DNA from: JBOHHM01 sp050725495
Lineage (GTDB): Bacteria > Pseudomonadota > Gammaproteobacteria > Burkholderiales > Burkholderiaceae_C
Length of the DNA: 11,067 bases
Direction: 5' to 3'
Assembly: GCA_050725495.1 (NCBI GenBank)
Contig: JBOHHM010000315.1
Coordinates: forward strand, 1 to 11,067
In this document: positions 1 to 5,601 of the stretch, piece after piece
Layout: each line of letters starts with the position of its first letter
Numbering within the stretch: the first letter of the stretch is position 1
Notes under the pieces: model-generated
Seen by the model: the letters and a program-made list of their open reading frames with translations, nothing else
The model's database searches: none
Told to the model about the DNA's origin: nothing
Program-made: the position numbers and the translations under genes

Positions 1-435
1 AACCTGTTTGCGCGGCTGCAGCGGCTGTTCCCGCTGATCCCGCTGGCCGGCAGCAGCGCGCGCTTTCAGCCCGTGTGGGTGGAAGATGTGACCCAGGCCC
101 TGGTGAACTGCCTGCTCGACGAGCGCACGATAGGCCAGACCTACGAGATCTGCGGGCCCGAGGTGCTGACGCTCAAACAGCTGGTCGAGCTCGCCGGCTG
201 CACCAGCGGCGTGCGGCACGGACTGGGGCGCCCGGTCATCCCCCTGCCCATGGCCCTGGGTCGGCTGCAGGCGCGGCTGATGGAGCTCGCACCCGGCCAG
301 CCGCTGATGAGCCGCGACAACCTCGACTCGATGAAGGTCGACAACGTGGCCAGCGGCACGCTGCCGGGCCTGCAGGCGCTGGGCATCACGCCGGCGACAC
401 TGGGCGCGGTCGCGCCCTCGTACCTGAGGGCCTGA
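1..435 (+). CDS. NDUFA9-like atypical SDR protein, C-terminal part (5' truncated by window)
   Basis: The reading frame is open from base 1 to the TGA at 433-435, so about 144 C-terminal residues are visible and the N-terminal NAD(P)-binding half lies outside the window. The segment FQPVWVEDVTQAL followed by GQTYEICGPEVLTLKQLVEL is the typical C-terminal half of the complex I NDUFA9-like branch of extended/atypical SDR proteins (NAD-dependent epimerase/dehydratase superfamily). NDUFA9 is an accessory subunit of NADH:ubiquinone oxidoreductase in mitochondria. Bacterial homologues are named after it, but their role is poorly established. It is followed by a 105-base gap before the GST gene, and I see no strong terminator there. 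The family call is fairly confident; a complex I role is inference from the family name only. Confidence 0.8.
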   Translation, partial: NLFARLQRLFPLIPLAGSSARFQPVWVEDVTQALVNCLLDERTIGQTYEICGPEVLTLKQLVELAGCTSGVRHGLGRPVIPLPMALGRLQARLMELAPGQPLMSRDNLDSMKVDNVASGTLPGLQALGITPATLGAVAPSYLRA

Positions 436-540
436 CAGACGGTGCGAGGCCCTGGCATCAATGCCGGGCGCTTTTCGCATCAATCGCGGGCCGCCGCCGC
501 AGTAGCATGGCGGGCTCACCCGTCAACTTTAGAAACCACC

Positions 541-1233
541 ATGCTCAAGCTCTACATTGGCAACAAGAACTACTCGTCCTGGTCCATGCGGCCCTGGGTG
601 CTGCTCAAGCAGGCCGGCATCGCGTTTGAAGAAATCAAGCTGCGCTTTGACTCGTTCGGTCCGGACTCGCAGTTCAAGCAGGCGATCCACGCCATCAACC
701 CCGCGGGCAGGGTGCCGGTGCTGGTCGACGACGGCTTTGCGATCTGGGACACGCTGGCGATTGCCGAATATGTCGCGGAAAAATTCCCCGAGAAAAACCT
801 CTGGCCACGCGATGCCAGGGCCCGGGCCCGCGCGCGCAGCGTCTGCGCCGAGATGCATGCGGGCTTCACCGCCCTGCGCAGCCACTGCCCGATGAACGTC
901 GAAGCCTCGTTGCCCGAGATCGGCCGGCTGGTCTGGCGCGACCAGGCCGGCGTGCGCGCCGACGTACAGCGCCTCGTGGCCATGTGGACCGCGCTGCTGG
1001 AGCAGTCCGACGGCCCCCTGCTGTTTGGCGACTTCTCGATCGCCGACGCCTACTTCGCGCCCATCTGCATGCGGCTTACCACCTATGCGCTGCCGCTGCC
1101 GCCCCAGATCAGGGCCTACGTCGAGCGCGTGCGCGAGCTGCCCGGTGTCAAAGCCTGGATCGCCGACGCGCTGGCCGAGAAGGACTTTCTCGATTTCGAG
1201 GAGCCCTATCGCATGGGCCCCAAGCCCGTTTGA
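541..1233 (+). CDS. Glutathione S-transferase family protein
   Basis: A 230-residue soluble protein with the two-domain GST layout. The N-terminal thioredoxin-like domain (about residues 1-82) opens LYIGNKNYSSWSMRPW, where the Tyr11/Ser12/Ser13 region sits at the usual glutathione-activating position. It carries the NPAGRVPVLVDDG loop with the conserved cis-Pro, and then the IWDTLAIAEYV strand-helix equivalent to the family's ES(x)AI glutathione-binding element. The helical C-terminal domain ends with SIADAYFAPIC, the conserved N-capping/hydrophobic-staple Asp motif of GSTs. The sequence looks closest to the YfcF-like/zeta-like branch, but the substrate cannot be deduced. I chose ATG 541 because the protein then starts directly with the first beta strand; the open frame continues upstream to 442, but that extension is low-complexity and unlike the family. 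It stands between two apparently unrelated genes and is probably monocistronic. Confidence 0.88.
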   Translation: MLKLYIGNKNYSSWSMRPWVLLKQAGIAFEEIKLRFDSFGPDSQFKQAIHAINPAGRVPVLVDDGFAIWDTLAIAEYVAEKFPEKNLWPRDARARARARSVCAEMHAGFTALRSHCPMNVEASLPEIGRLVWRDQAGVRADVQRLVAMWTALLEQSDGPLLFGDFSIADAYFAPICMRLTTYALPLPPQIRAYVERVRELPGVKAWIADALAEKDFLDFEEPYRMGPKPV

Positions 1234-1258
1234 ACAGTCCTAACCCGCGCACTATGCT
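1230..1258 (+). promoter_or_regulatory. Sigma70-like promoter for the poly-Gly lipoprotein gene
   Basis: A -35-like TTGAAC at 1230-1235 and a -10-like TATGCT at 1253-1258 are separated by exactly 17 bases. Each box matches the sigma70 consensus at 4 of 6 positions. The -35 box overlaps the GST stop codon. Transcription would start near 1265 and give a leader of about 25 bases containing the strong Shine-Dalgarno at 1277-1284. This implies that the lipoprotein gene is transcribed independently of the GST gene. Confidence 0.42.
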
Positions 1259-1276
1259 TGCTGGACACCGGCTTCG

Positions 1277-1284
1277 AAAGGAGG
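1277..1284 (+). promoter_or_regulatory. Perfect Shine-Dalgarno AAAGGAGG deciding the start at 1291
   Basis: AAAGGAGG lies six bases upstream of ATG 1291. It is the strongest ribosome binding site in the window and rules out the in-frame ATG at 1258 as the start. It also places the signal peptide at the true N-terminus. Confidence 0.75.
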
Positions 1285-1290
1285 CCCACC

Positions 1291-1779
1291 ATGAGTCGAC
1301 TAACAAGGCTCGTTTCAGCAGCATGCGCGGCGATTTTGATCGCGGCCTGCGGTGGGGGTGGCGGCGGTGGCGGTGTGGTCATAGATGCGGTTGACAAATA
1401 CATTGGCTCGTGGGCCGACTGTTTGGTGGTAGGCACCCTTTCGAGCCAAGCGGTCTTGGCGTTCGCCAAGAGGGATGCGAACTCCGCGTTCTACACCCTG
1501 ACAGCGACCCTTCATGGCGACACTACCTGCACCTCCCCTTTGCCGGGTAGTACTGTGGCGCTCGACTCAGGAGTTGTGGTTGTCGATTTCGCAATGGTGG
1601 CGGTGGCATTTACAACGGTTGACAAAGTCACCTTCAATTCGGCTCCGAGCGGCATCAGCGTGAAAGACATCGCGTTCGTCAACGGCAACCAGCTCCTGGG
1701 CGGCGATCCACTCAGCCCTAAGGATGCCGGGGGCTATCCAACGGCACTGGACACCGGCCCCCCCTTCATCCGGCAGTGA
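1291..1779 (+). CDS. Hypothetical lipoprotein with poly-glycine linker
   Basis: A 162-residue protein I do not recognise as a named family. It opens with a short basic n-region (MSRLTRL), a hydrophobic stretch and a lipobox I-A-A-C whose Cys20 should be the lipidated residue, so it is probably anchored in the outer membrane facing the periplasm. Cys20 is followed by eight consecutive glycines (residues 21-28), a tether common in Comamonadaceae lipoproteins. The mature part starts DKYIGSWADC, a Y-x-G-x-W pattern reminiscent of the first strand of small lipocalin-like beta-barrels. It is rich in Val/Thr/Ser beta-type segments and has two further cysteines (Cys44 and Cys80) that could form a disulfide. 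Codon usage is visibly less GC-biased than in the flanking genes, and the gene sits alone between GST and cca with its own promoter. It may be a lineage-specific insertion. That it is a lipoprotein is well supported; its function is unknown. Confidence 0.75.
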   Translation: MSRLTRLVSAACAAILIAACGGGGGGGGVVIDAVDKYIGSWADCLVVGTLSSQAVLAFAKRDANSAFYTLTATLHGDTTCTSPLPGSTVALDSGVVVVDFAMVAVAFTTVDKVTFNSAPSGISVKDIAFVNGNQLLGGDPLSPKDAGGYPTALDTGPPFIRQ

Positions 1780-1824
1780 TCGGAACGCTCACGTGGGCAC
1801 CATGCCCATGTGCCCTGCAGCGCC

Positions 1825-1830
1825 TACACT
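1825..1830 (+). promoter_or_regulatory. Possible -10 box just upstream of cca
   Basis: TACACT at 1825-1830 matches the -10 consensus at 4 of 6 positions and lies only six bases before ATG 1837, so a transcript from it would be leaderless or nearly so. No good -35 is seen at the matching distance. There is no Shine-Dalgarno before 1837, which fits a leaderless start, but this is weak evidence. Confidence 0.25.
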
Positions 1831-1836
1831 TCGGCC

Positions 1837-3078
1837 ATGCAGGTTTACATGGTCGGCGGCGCGGTGCGCGATGCCTTGCTCGGGCTCCCAGTGAAAGACC
1901 GGGACTGGGTGGTCGTGGGCGCCACGCCCGAGCAACTGATCGCGCAGGGCTTTTTGCCCGTGGGCCGCGACTTTCCCGTGTTCCTGCACCCCCGGACCCG
2001 CGAGGAGTACGCGCTGGCGCGCACCGAGCGCAAGACGGCGCGCGGCTACCATGGCTTTGCCTTCTACAGCGCGCCCGATGTGACGCTGGAGCAGGACCTG
2101 GCGCGGCGCGACCTCTCGATCAATGCGATCGCGCAGGATGAGCAGGGCGCGCTGATCGACCCGTACCGCGGTCAGCACGATCTGCAACAGCGGCTCTTGC
2201 GCCATGTGACGGCAGCCTTTCGCGAAGACCCGGTGCGCATTCTGCGCGTGGCGCGCTTTGCGGCTGGCTTTGCCGACTTCCAGGTCGCGCCCGAGACCCT
2301 GGAGCTGATGCGCGAGATGGTGAGCGCGGGCGAGGTCGATGCGCTGGTGGCCGAGCGCGTCTGGCAGGAGCTCTCGCGCGGCCTGATGGAGGCCAGGCCG
2401 TCGCGCCTGTTCGAGGTGTTGCGCGACTGCGGCGCCCTGCGCAAGCTGCTGCCCGAGGTCGACCGGCTCTGGGGTGTGCCGCAGCGCGCCGACTACCACC
2501 CCGAGGTCGACACCGGCATCCACCTGATGATGGTGCTGGACATGGCGGCGCAGCTCGGCGCCTCGTTGCCCGTGCGCTTTGCCGGCCTCACGCATGACCT
2601 GGGCAAGGGCACGACGCCGGCCGAGCTGCTGCCGCGCCACACCGGCCACGAGGAGCGCAGCATTGAGCTGCTCAAGGAGGTCTGCCAGCGCCTGCGCGTG
2701 CCCACCGAATGCCGCGAGCTGGCCGAGGTGGTGGCGCGCGAACATGGCAACATCCACCGCGCTGGCGAATTCGGCGCTGCCGCGCTGGTGCGCCTGCTCG
2801 AGCGCTGCGATGCGTTTCGCAAGCCGCAGCGCTTTGCGCAAGCGCTGCTGGCCTGCGAATGCGACGCGCGCGGCCGGCTGGGCCTGCAGGACCAGCCCTA
2901 CCCGCAGCGCGAGCGCCTGCTCACCGCGCTCGCTGCCGCGCAGCGGGTTGCTACATATTCAATAGCAAAGAACGCCCAGTCGGCGGGGGCCACAGGCCAA
3001 AAAATTGGTGAGCTGATCCACGCGGCACGGGTCGAGGCCGTGGCCCGGAGCCTGCCTGAGCCCGGCAGCGCCGCGTAG
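1837..3078 (+). CDS. cca: Multifunctional CCA tRNA nucleotidyltransferase (with HD phosphohydrolase domain)
   Basis: This 413-residue protein matches the usual length of proteobacterial Cca (about 410). It adds or repairs the 3' CCA of tRNAs without a template, using CTP and ATP. The class II nucleotidyltransferase head shows VGGAVRD at residues 6-12, the metal-binding DRD at 21-23, the RRDLSINAIA motif near 90-99 and DPVRILRVARFAA in the neck. The C-terminal HD domain carries THDLGKG (His253-Asp254), typical of the proteobacterial enzymes with added 2'3'-cyclic phosphodiesterase/phosphatase activity. I chose ATG 1837 (MQVYMVGG) because it places the G-G-A-V-R-D motif at the family position; ATG 1810 would add nine unrelated residues. 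Near the C-terminus, residues about 371-391 are encoded by a dispersed repeat read in frame (see the repeat at 2948). The gene ends 10 bases from the converging DUF2905 gene. Confidence 0.95.
   Translation: MQVYMVGGAVRDALLGLPVKDRDWVVVGATPEQLIAQGFLPVGRDFPVFLHPRTREEYALARTERKTARGYHGFAFYSAPDVTLEQDLARRDLSINAIAQDEQGALIDPYRGQHDLQQRLLRHVTAAFREDPVRILRVARFAAGFADFQVAPETLELMREMVSAGEVDALVAERVWQELSRGLMEARPSRLFEVLRDCGALRKLLPEVDRLWGVPQRADYHPEVDTGIHLMMVLDMAAQLGASLPVRFAGLTHDLGKGTTPAELLPRHTGHEERSIELLKEVCQRLRVPTECRELAEVVAREHGNIHRAGEFGAAALVRLLERCDAFRKPQRFAQALLACECDARGRLGLQDQPYPQRERLLTALAAAQRVATYSIAKNAQSAGATGQKIGELIHAARVEAVARSLPEPGSAA
2948..3008 (+). repeat. Degenerate dispersed repeat, copy A (inside cca)
   Basis: Begins with the inverted repeat TTGCTA (2948-2953) / TAGCAA (2963-2968) around a 9-base loop. 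This is followed by an AACGCCCAG stretch, a GGCGGGGGC block (2982-2990), then an AGGCC block and an A-rich end. The core GCTAC-N7-ATAGC has the same 5-7-5 spacing as the copies at 4546 and 9668. AT-rich composition here contrasts with the surrounding cca sequence. It is read in frame and encodes the segment VATYSIAKNAQSAG, which does not look like typical Cca C-terminal sequence. Confidence 0.6.
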
Positions 3079-3087
3079 CCGCGCTGC
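3065..3087. terminator. Hairpin between converging cca and DUF2905 genes
   Basis: GCAGCGC (3065-3071) and GCGCTGC (3081-3087) form a 7-bp perfect stem with a 9-base loop that contains the cca stop codon. It sits in the 10-base gap between convergent genes, so it could help end transcription in both directions. There is no T-run on either strand, so it is not a classical intrinsic terminator. Confidence 0.22.
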
Positions 3088-3088
3088 A

Positions 3089-3289
3089 TCAAAGCAGTTT
3101 GGCGATCAGGCTGGCCGCCAGGCTCAGCAAGACGGTGCTGGTCAAGGGGATGAACCAGTTGCGCCCGAACAGCCGAAAACGAAAATCGCCCGGCAGCTTG
3201 CCGAAGCCGAGCTTGTCGAGCAGCGGGCTGAACCAGTTGATCAGCAGCAGCGCGAGGAAGATGACGATGAGCCAGCGGATCATGGACAT
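3089..3289 (-). CDS. DUF2905 family small membrane protein
   Basis: A 66-residue protein with two predicted transmembrane helices, about residues 4-20 (WLIVIFLALLLINWF) and 49-66 (TSTVLLSLAASLIAKLL). Between them is the DUF2905 signature GKLPGDFRFRLFGRNWFIP. The length is normal for the family, which is conserved in many bacteria without a known function. The start ATG at 3289 is preceded by AGGAG at 3294-3298 in the minus orientation, and an alternative ATG lies two codons downstream. It begins 10 bases after the stop of the upstream methyltransferase gene and is almost certainly co-transcribed with it. Location in the inner membrane is predicted; the role is unknown. Confidence 0.88.
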   Translation of the reverse strand: MSMIRWLIVIFLALLLINWFSPLLDKLGFGKLPGDFRFRLFGRNWFIPLTSTVLLSLAASLIAKLL

Positions 3290-3299
3290 GCTCTCCTGC

Positions 3300-4394
3300 T
3301 CACAGGGTATGCGTGCGGTCGCCGTCCGAGAAGCCGATGGCCTCCCAGGGCGCGCCTTTGTACAGGCCGATCACCTTGAACAGCTCGCCCATTTCGTGCT
3401 CGGCGATCAGCCTGTGGGCCTGTACCCGCTCGGCCAGCGTAGCGTGCTCCAGCCGCGACAGCAGCCCACAATTCAGCAGGAAGCGGGCCTGGCTCGTGTA
3501 GCCGAGCACGCCCAGGCCGGCGTCTTGCGCGGCCAGCGCGATGGCCGTGAAATTCACATGGGCCGTGATGTCCTTGAGCCCCGGGTCGGCCAGCGGGTCC
3601 GTGTCAGCCAGGTGGCCGCGGTGGCACATCAGCGTGCCCATGTGGCGCTGCGGGTGGTAGTACTCGCTCTCGGCAAAGCCGTAGTCCAGAAAGAAGGCCG
3701 CGCCGCGCTCGAGCCGCTCGGCCAGCGTGCGCACAAAGGCTTCGGCCTGCGGGTGGATCTCGGTCAGGTAGTCGTGCGCGCCGCCGATGTCCAGCGGCGG
3801 GCGCAGCTCGGTCAGGCGGTCGCCCCAGACCAGAGAGCCCTCGTGCAGCACCACGCCGCGCTCGTGCCAGACCCCCGCTGTGCGCTGCAGCAGCTTGACC
3901 GGCACGGCATCGAGCAGTTCGTTGCCGACCACCACGCCGTGCAGGGCGGAGGGCAGCTCGCTGACCCAGACCAGTTTTTGCGCATGCGCGCTCAGCGTCT
4001 GCTGCTGGCGCTCGCGCAGACTGCCCGAGAGCTCGACGATGGTGTAGCGCTGGACCTGCTCGCCCAGGGCTTCGAGCAGCTGCAGGGCCAGCGCGCCCGA
4101 GCCCGCGCCGAACTCCCAGAGCTCACGGGTCTGCGTGGCCTGCAGCGCCTGCGCCAGCTGCGCCGCCAGGGTCTGGCCAAACAGCGGGGTCATCTCAGGG
4201 GCGGTCACGAAGTCGCTGCCCGACGACGGCAGTTCGCCGAATTTGCGCAGCTCGTTGGCGTAATAGCCGAGCCCCGGCGCGTACAGGGCCAGCGCCATGA
4301 ACTCATCGAAGGCGATCCAGCCGCCGCCGGCCTCAATGGCCTGCGCCACCTCGGTTTGAAGGGTGGTCGTTAAACTATGAAATGTTGTCGTCAC
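3300..4394 (-). CDS. SAM-dependent methyltransferase, MidA/NDUFAF7 family (COG1565)
   Basis: A class I methyltransferase of about 364 residues. Family landmarks in order are: FMALALYAPGLGYY (about 32-45), SDFVTAPEMTPLFGQ (60-74), the SAM-binding motif I WEFGAGSGALA (93-103) with the following acidic IVELS strand, VVVGNELLDAVPVKLL, FFLDYGFAESEYYHP, and the later DITAHVNFTAI. The MidA/NDUFAF7 branch methylates an arginine of the 49-kDa subunit of complex I in eukaryotes; the bacterial substrate is not established. The frame is open back to 4463, but that would run into the divergent pteridine reductase gene. I prefer GTG at 4394, which gives a start like family members and leaves 19 bases to the divergent ATG. 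No ATG is available nearby, so the exact start is uncertain. It heads a two-gene operon with the DUF2905 gene. Confidence 0.88.
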   Translation of the reverse strand: MTTTFHSLTTTLQTEVAQAIEAGGGWIAFDEFMALALYAPGLGYYANELRKFGELPSSGSDFVTAPEMTPLFGQTLAAQLAQALQATQTRELWEFGAGSGALALQLLEALGEQVQRYTIVELSGSLRERQQQTLSAHAQKLVWVSELPSALHGVVVGNELLDAVPVKLLQRTAGVWHERGVVLHEGSLVWGDRLTELRPPLDIGGAHDYLTEIHPQAEAFVRTLAERLERGAAFFLDYGFAESEYYHPQRHMGTLMCHRGHLADTDPLADPGLKDITAHVNFTAIALAAQDAGLGVLGYTSQARFLLNCGLLSRLEHATLAERVQAHRLIAEHEMGELFKVIGLYKGAPWEAIGFSDGDRTHTL

Positions 4395-4413
4395 AACCCG
4401 AATTGTCCCCCGA

Positions 4414-5205
4414 ATGTCCACCGCTTCGCCTGCCCACACCGTGCTCGTGACCGGCGCCGCCAAGCGCCTGGGGCGCGAGATCGCGCTCGCGCTCGCAGCC
4501 GGTGGCTGGCAGGTCGCGGTGCACTACCGCAGCTCGGCCGCGGACGCTGCAAAAACGGTAGCTGACTGCACCCGCCTGGCGGGGGCTTCCGCCGCTTTTG
4601 AGGCCGATTTTGCCGACGAGACCGCGGTTCGCGCCCTGCTGCCGCGCGTGATCGAGCGCTTCGGCCAAGTCGATGCGGTGGTCAACAGCGCCTCGCTGTT
4701 CGAGTACGACAGCGCCGCGACTTTCAGCTACGCGGCCATGGACCGGCATTGGCGCAGCAACACGGGCGCGGCCATCGTGCTGGCCCAGGCCCTGCACGAG
4801 CATGTGATCGCGCGCGCCGCCGGCGAAACCGGGCCGAACAAGGCTTGCGGCGTCGTGGTGAACCTGCTCGACCAGAAGCTCTGGAACCCCAACCCCGATT
4901 TTTTCAGCTACACCCTGTCCAAGGCCGCGCTGCAGGCTGCCACGACCCTGCTGGCGCAGGCGCTGGCGCCCCGGGTGCGGGTCGTGGGCGTGGCGCCGGG
5001 CCTCACGCTGACCAGCCATTTGCTCAGCGCCGAGAAGTTCGACCAGCTGCACCGCCTGTCGCCGCTGGGCCGCTCGTCGACGCCGGCCGACGTGGCCGCC
5101 GCCGTCAGGTTCGCGCTGGACAACGCCTCGATCACCGGCACCACGCTGCTGGTCGACGGGGGCCAGCACCTGATGAAGTTCGACCGTGATTTTTCGGTGA
5201 TGTGA
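4414..5205 (+). CDS. Pteridine reductase-type SDR (PTR1/FolM-like, NADPH-dependent)
   Basis: A 263-residue short-chain dehydrogenase. Its nucleotide-binding motif is TGAAKRLG (13-20), the TGxxxRxG variant that marks pteridine reductases and FolM rather than the GxxxGxG of ordinary SDRs. NSAS follows in place of NNAG. The catalytic residues are Tyr166-x3-Lys170 with Asp153 thirteen residues before the Tyr, the same spacing as the Asp/Tyr/Lys triad I recall for Leishmania PTR1. The C-terminal TGTTLLVDGG is standard. PTR1/FolM enzymes reduce dihydrofolate, dihydrobiopterin or dihydromonapterin with NADPH in the cytoplasm. The adjoining FolB-type gene, six bases downstream, supports a pterin role. 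Residues about 44-66 are encoded by a dispersed repeat (copy B) and differ from the usual helix-strand region here, yet the frame is intact. The assignment to pteridine reductase is strong; the natural substrate is inference. Confidence 0.9.
   Translation: MSTASPAHTVLVTGAAKRLGREIALALAAGGWQVAVHYRSSAADAAKTVADCTRLAGASAAFEADFADETAVRALLPRVIERFGQVDAVVNSASLFEYDSAATFSYAAMDRHWRSNTGAAIVLAQALHEHVIARAAGETGPNKACGVVVNLLDQKLWNPNPDFFSYTLSKAALQAATTLLAQALAPRVRVVGVAPGLTLTSHLLSAEKFDQLHRLSPLGRSSTPADVAAAVRFALDNASITGTTLLVDGGQHLMKFDRDFSVM
4546..4612 (+). repeat. Degenerate dispersed repeat, copy B (inside pteridine reductase gene)
   Basis: Core GCTGC (4546-4550), seven bases, then GTAGC (4558-4562). This is followed by a GCACCCGCC stretch, GGCGGGGGC (4578-4586, identical to the block in copy A) and TTTTGAGGCCGATTTTG at the end. 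Order and spacing match copies A and C. It is translated in frame as DAAKTVADCTRLAGASAAFE. Confidence 0.5.
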
Positions 5206-5211
5206 GCGCCG

Positions 5212-5601
5212 ATGGACGCAGATACAACCATGTTCAACACCAAAGGCACACAAATCCTGACGCTCGCCGGTTTGCGCTTCGACGCCAACCTGGGCATTCT
5301 GGACCACGAGAAAACCTCGCCGCAGCCGATCCAGGTCGATGCCGAGCTCAACCTCGGCACCCAGCCGCTGCTGCCGCACGATGACCACCTCCACCATGTG
5401 CTGGACTACCGCAAGGTGCGGCAGATCATCATCACCGAGTGCACGGCCGAGCATGTGAACCTGCTGGAAAGCCTGATCGGCAAGCTGGCGCACCGCCTGA
5501 TGCAGCTGCCGGGCGTGCTGGGCGTGAGGGTGAAGATTGCCAAGTTGGAAATTTTTGACGACTGCGAAGTGGCGATTCGCGTCGAGACAGGACAGTGGTG
5601 A
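5212..5601 (+). CDS. folB: Dihydroneopterin aldolase family protein (FolB; FolX-type epimerase possible)
   Basis: A 129-residue protein, or 123 if the in-frame ATG 5230 is used. It has the FolB tunnel-fold pattern: LRFDANLGILDHEKTSPQPI (with the conserved Glu that binds the pterin ring's neighbour loop), LDYRKVRQIIITECTAEHVN, LLESLIGKLAHRLM, and VKIAKLEIFDDCEVAIRVE with Lys in the position of the catalytic lysine strand. FolB converts 7,8-dihydroneopterin to 6-hydroxymethyl-dihydropterin plus glycolaldehyde in folate synthesis. The paralogue FolX epimerises dihydroneopterin triphosphate for tetrahydromonapterin. It lies six bases after the pteridine reductase gene and its stop overlaps the ttcA start, so it is part of one operon. 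Neighbouring a FolM-like gene keeps the FolX alternative open. No strong Shine-Dalgarno distinguishes the two starts; I favour 5212 for its tight spacing. Confidence 0.82.
   Translation: MDADTTMFNTKGTQILTLAGLRFDANLGILDHEKTSPQPIQVDAELNLGTQPLLPHDDHLHHVLDYRKVRQIIITECTAEHVNLLESLIGKLAHRLMQLPGVLGVRVKIAKLEIFDDCEVAIRVETGQW

Noticed and set aside
436..540. Possible promoter or small gene in the gap between the NDUFA9-like gene and GST
   Set aside because: TAGCAT at 503-508 resembles a -10 box but has no convincing -35, and the in-frame extension of GST through this gap is low-complexity. Nothing firm can be called.
1348..1374. Glycine-codon run as a possible microsatellite or phase-variable tract
   Set aside because: The eight glycine codons mix GGT, GGG and GGC, so there is no uniform nucleotide repeat prone to slippage. 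Poly-Gly after the lipobox is a common lipoprotein tether in this group.
1789..2841. 350-codon minus-strand open frame opposite cca
   Set aside because: Same reason: it mirrors the codon pattern of cca and shows no recognisable motif.
3099..4373. 424-codon open frame on the + strand opposite the methyltransferase
   Set aside because: It is the antisense shadow of a clearly recognisable MidA-family gene. Its translation is low-complexity and rich in Arg, Ala, Gln and His, as expected from high-GC sequence with few stops.
4375..5493. 372-codon minus-strand open frame opposite the pteridine reductase and folB
   Set aside because: It spans two real genes and their boundary in antisense, and its composition is Arg/His/Gln-rich shadow type.
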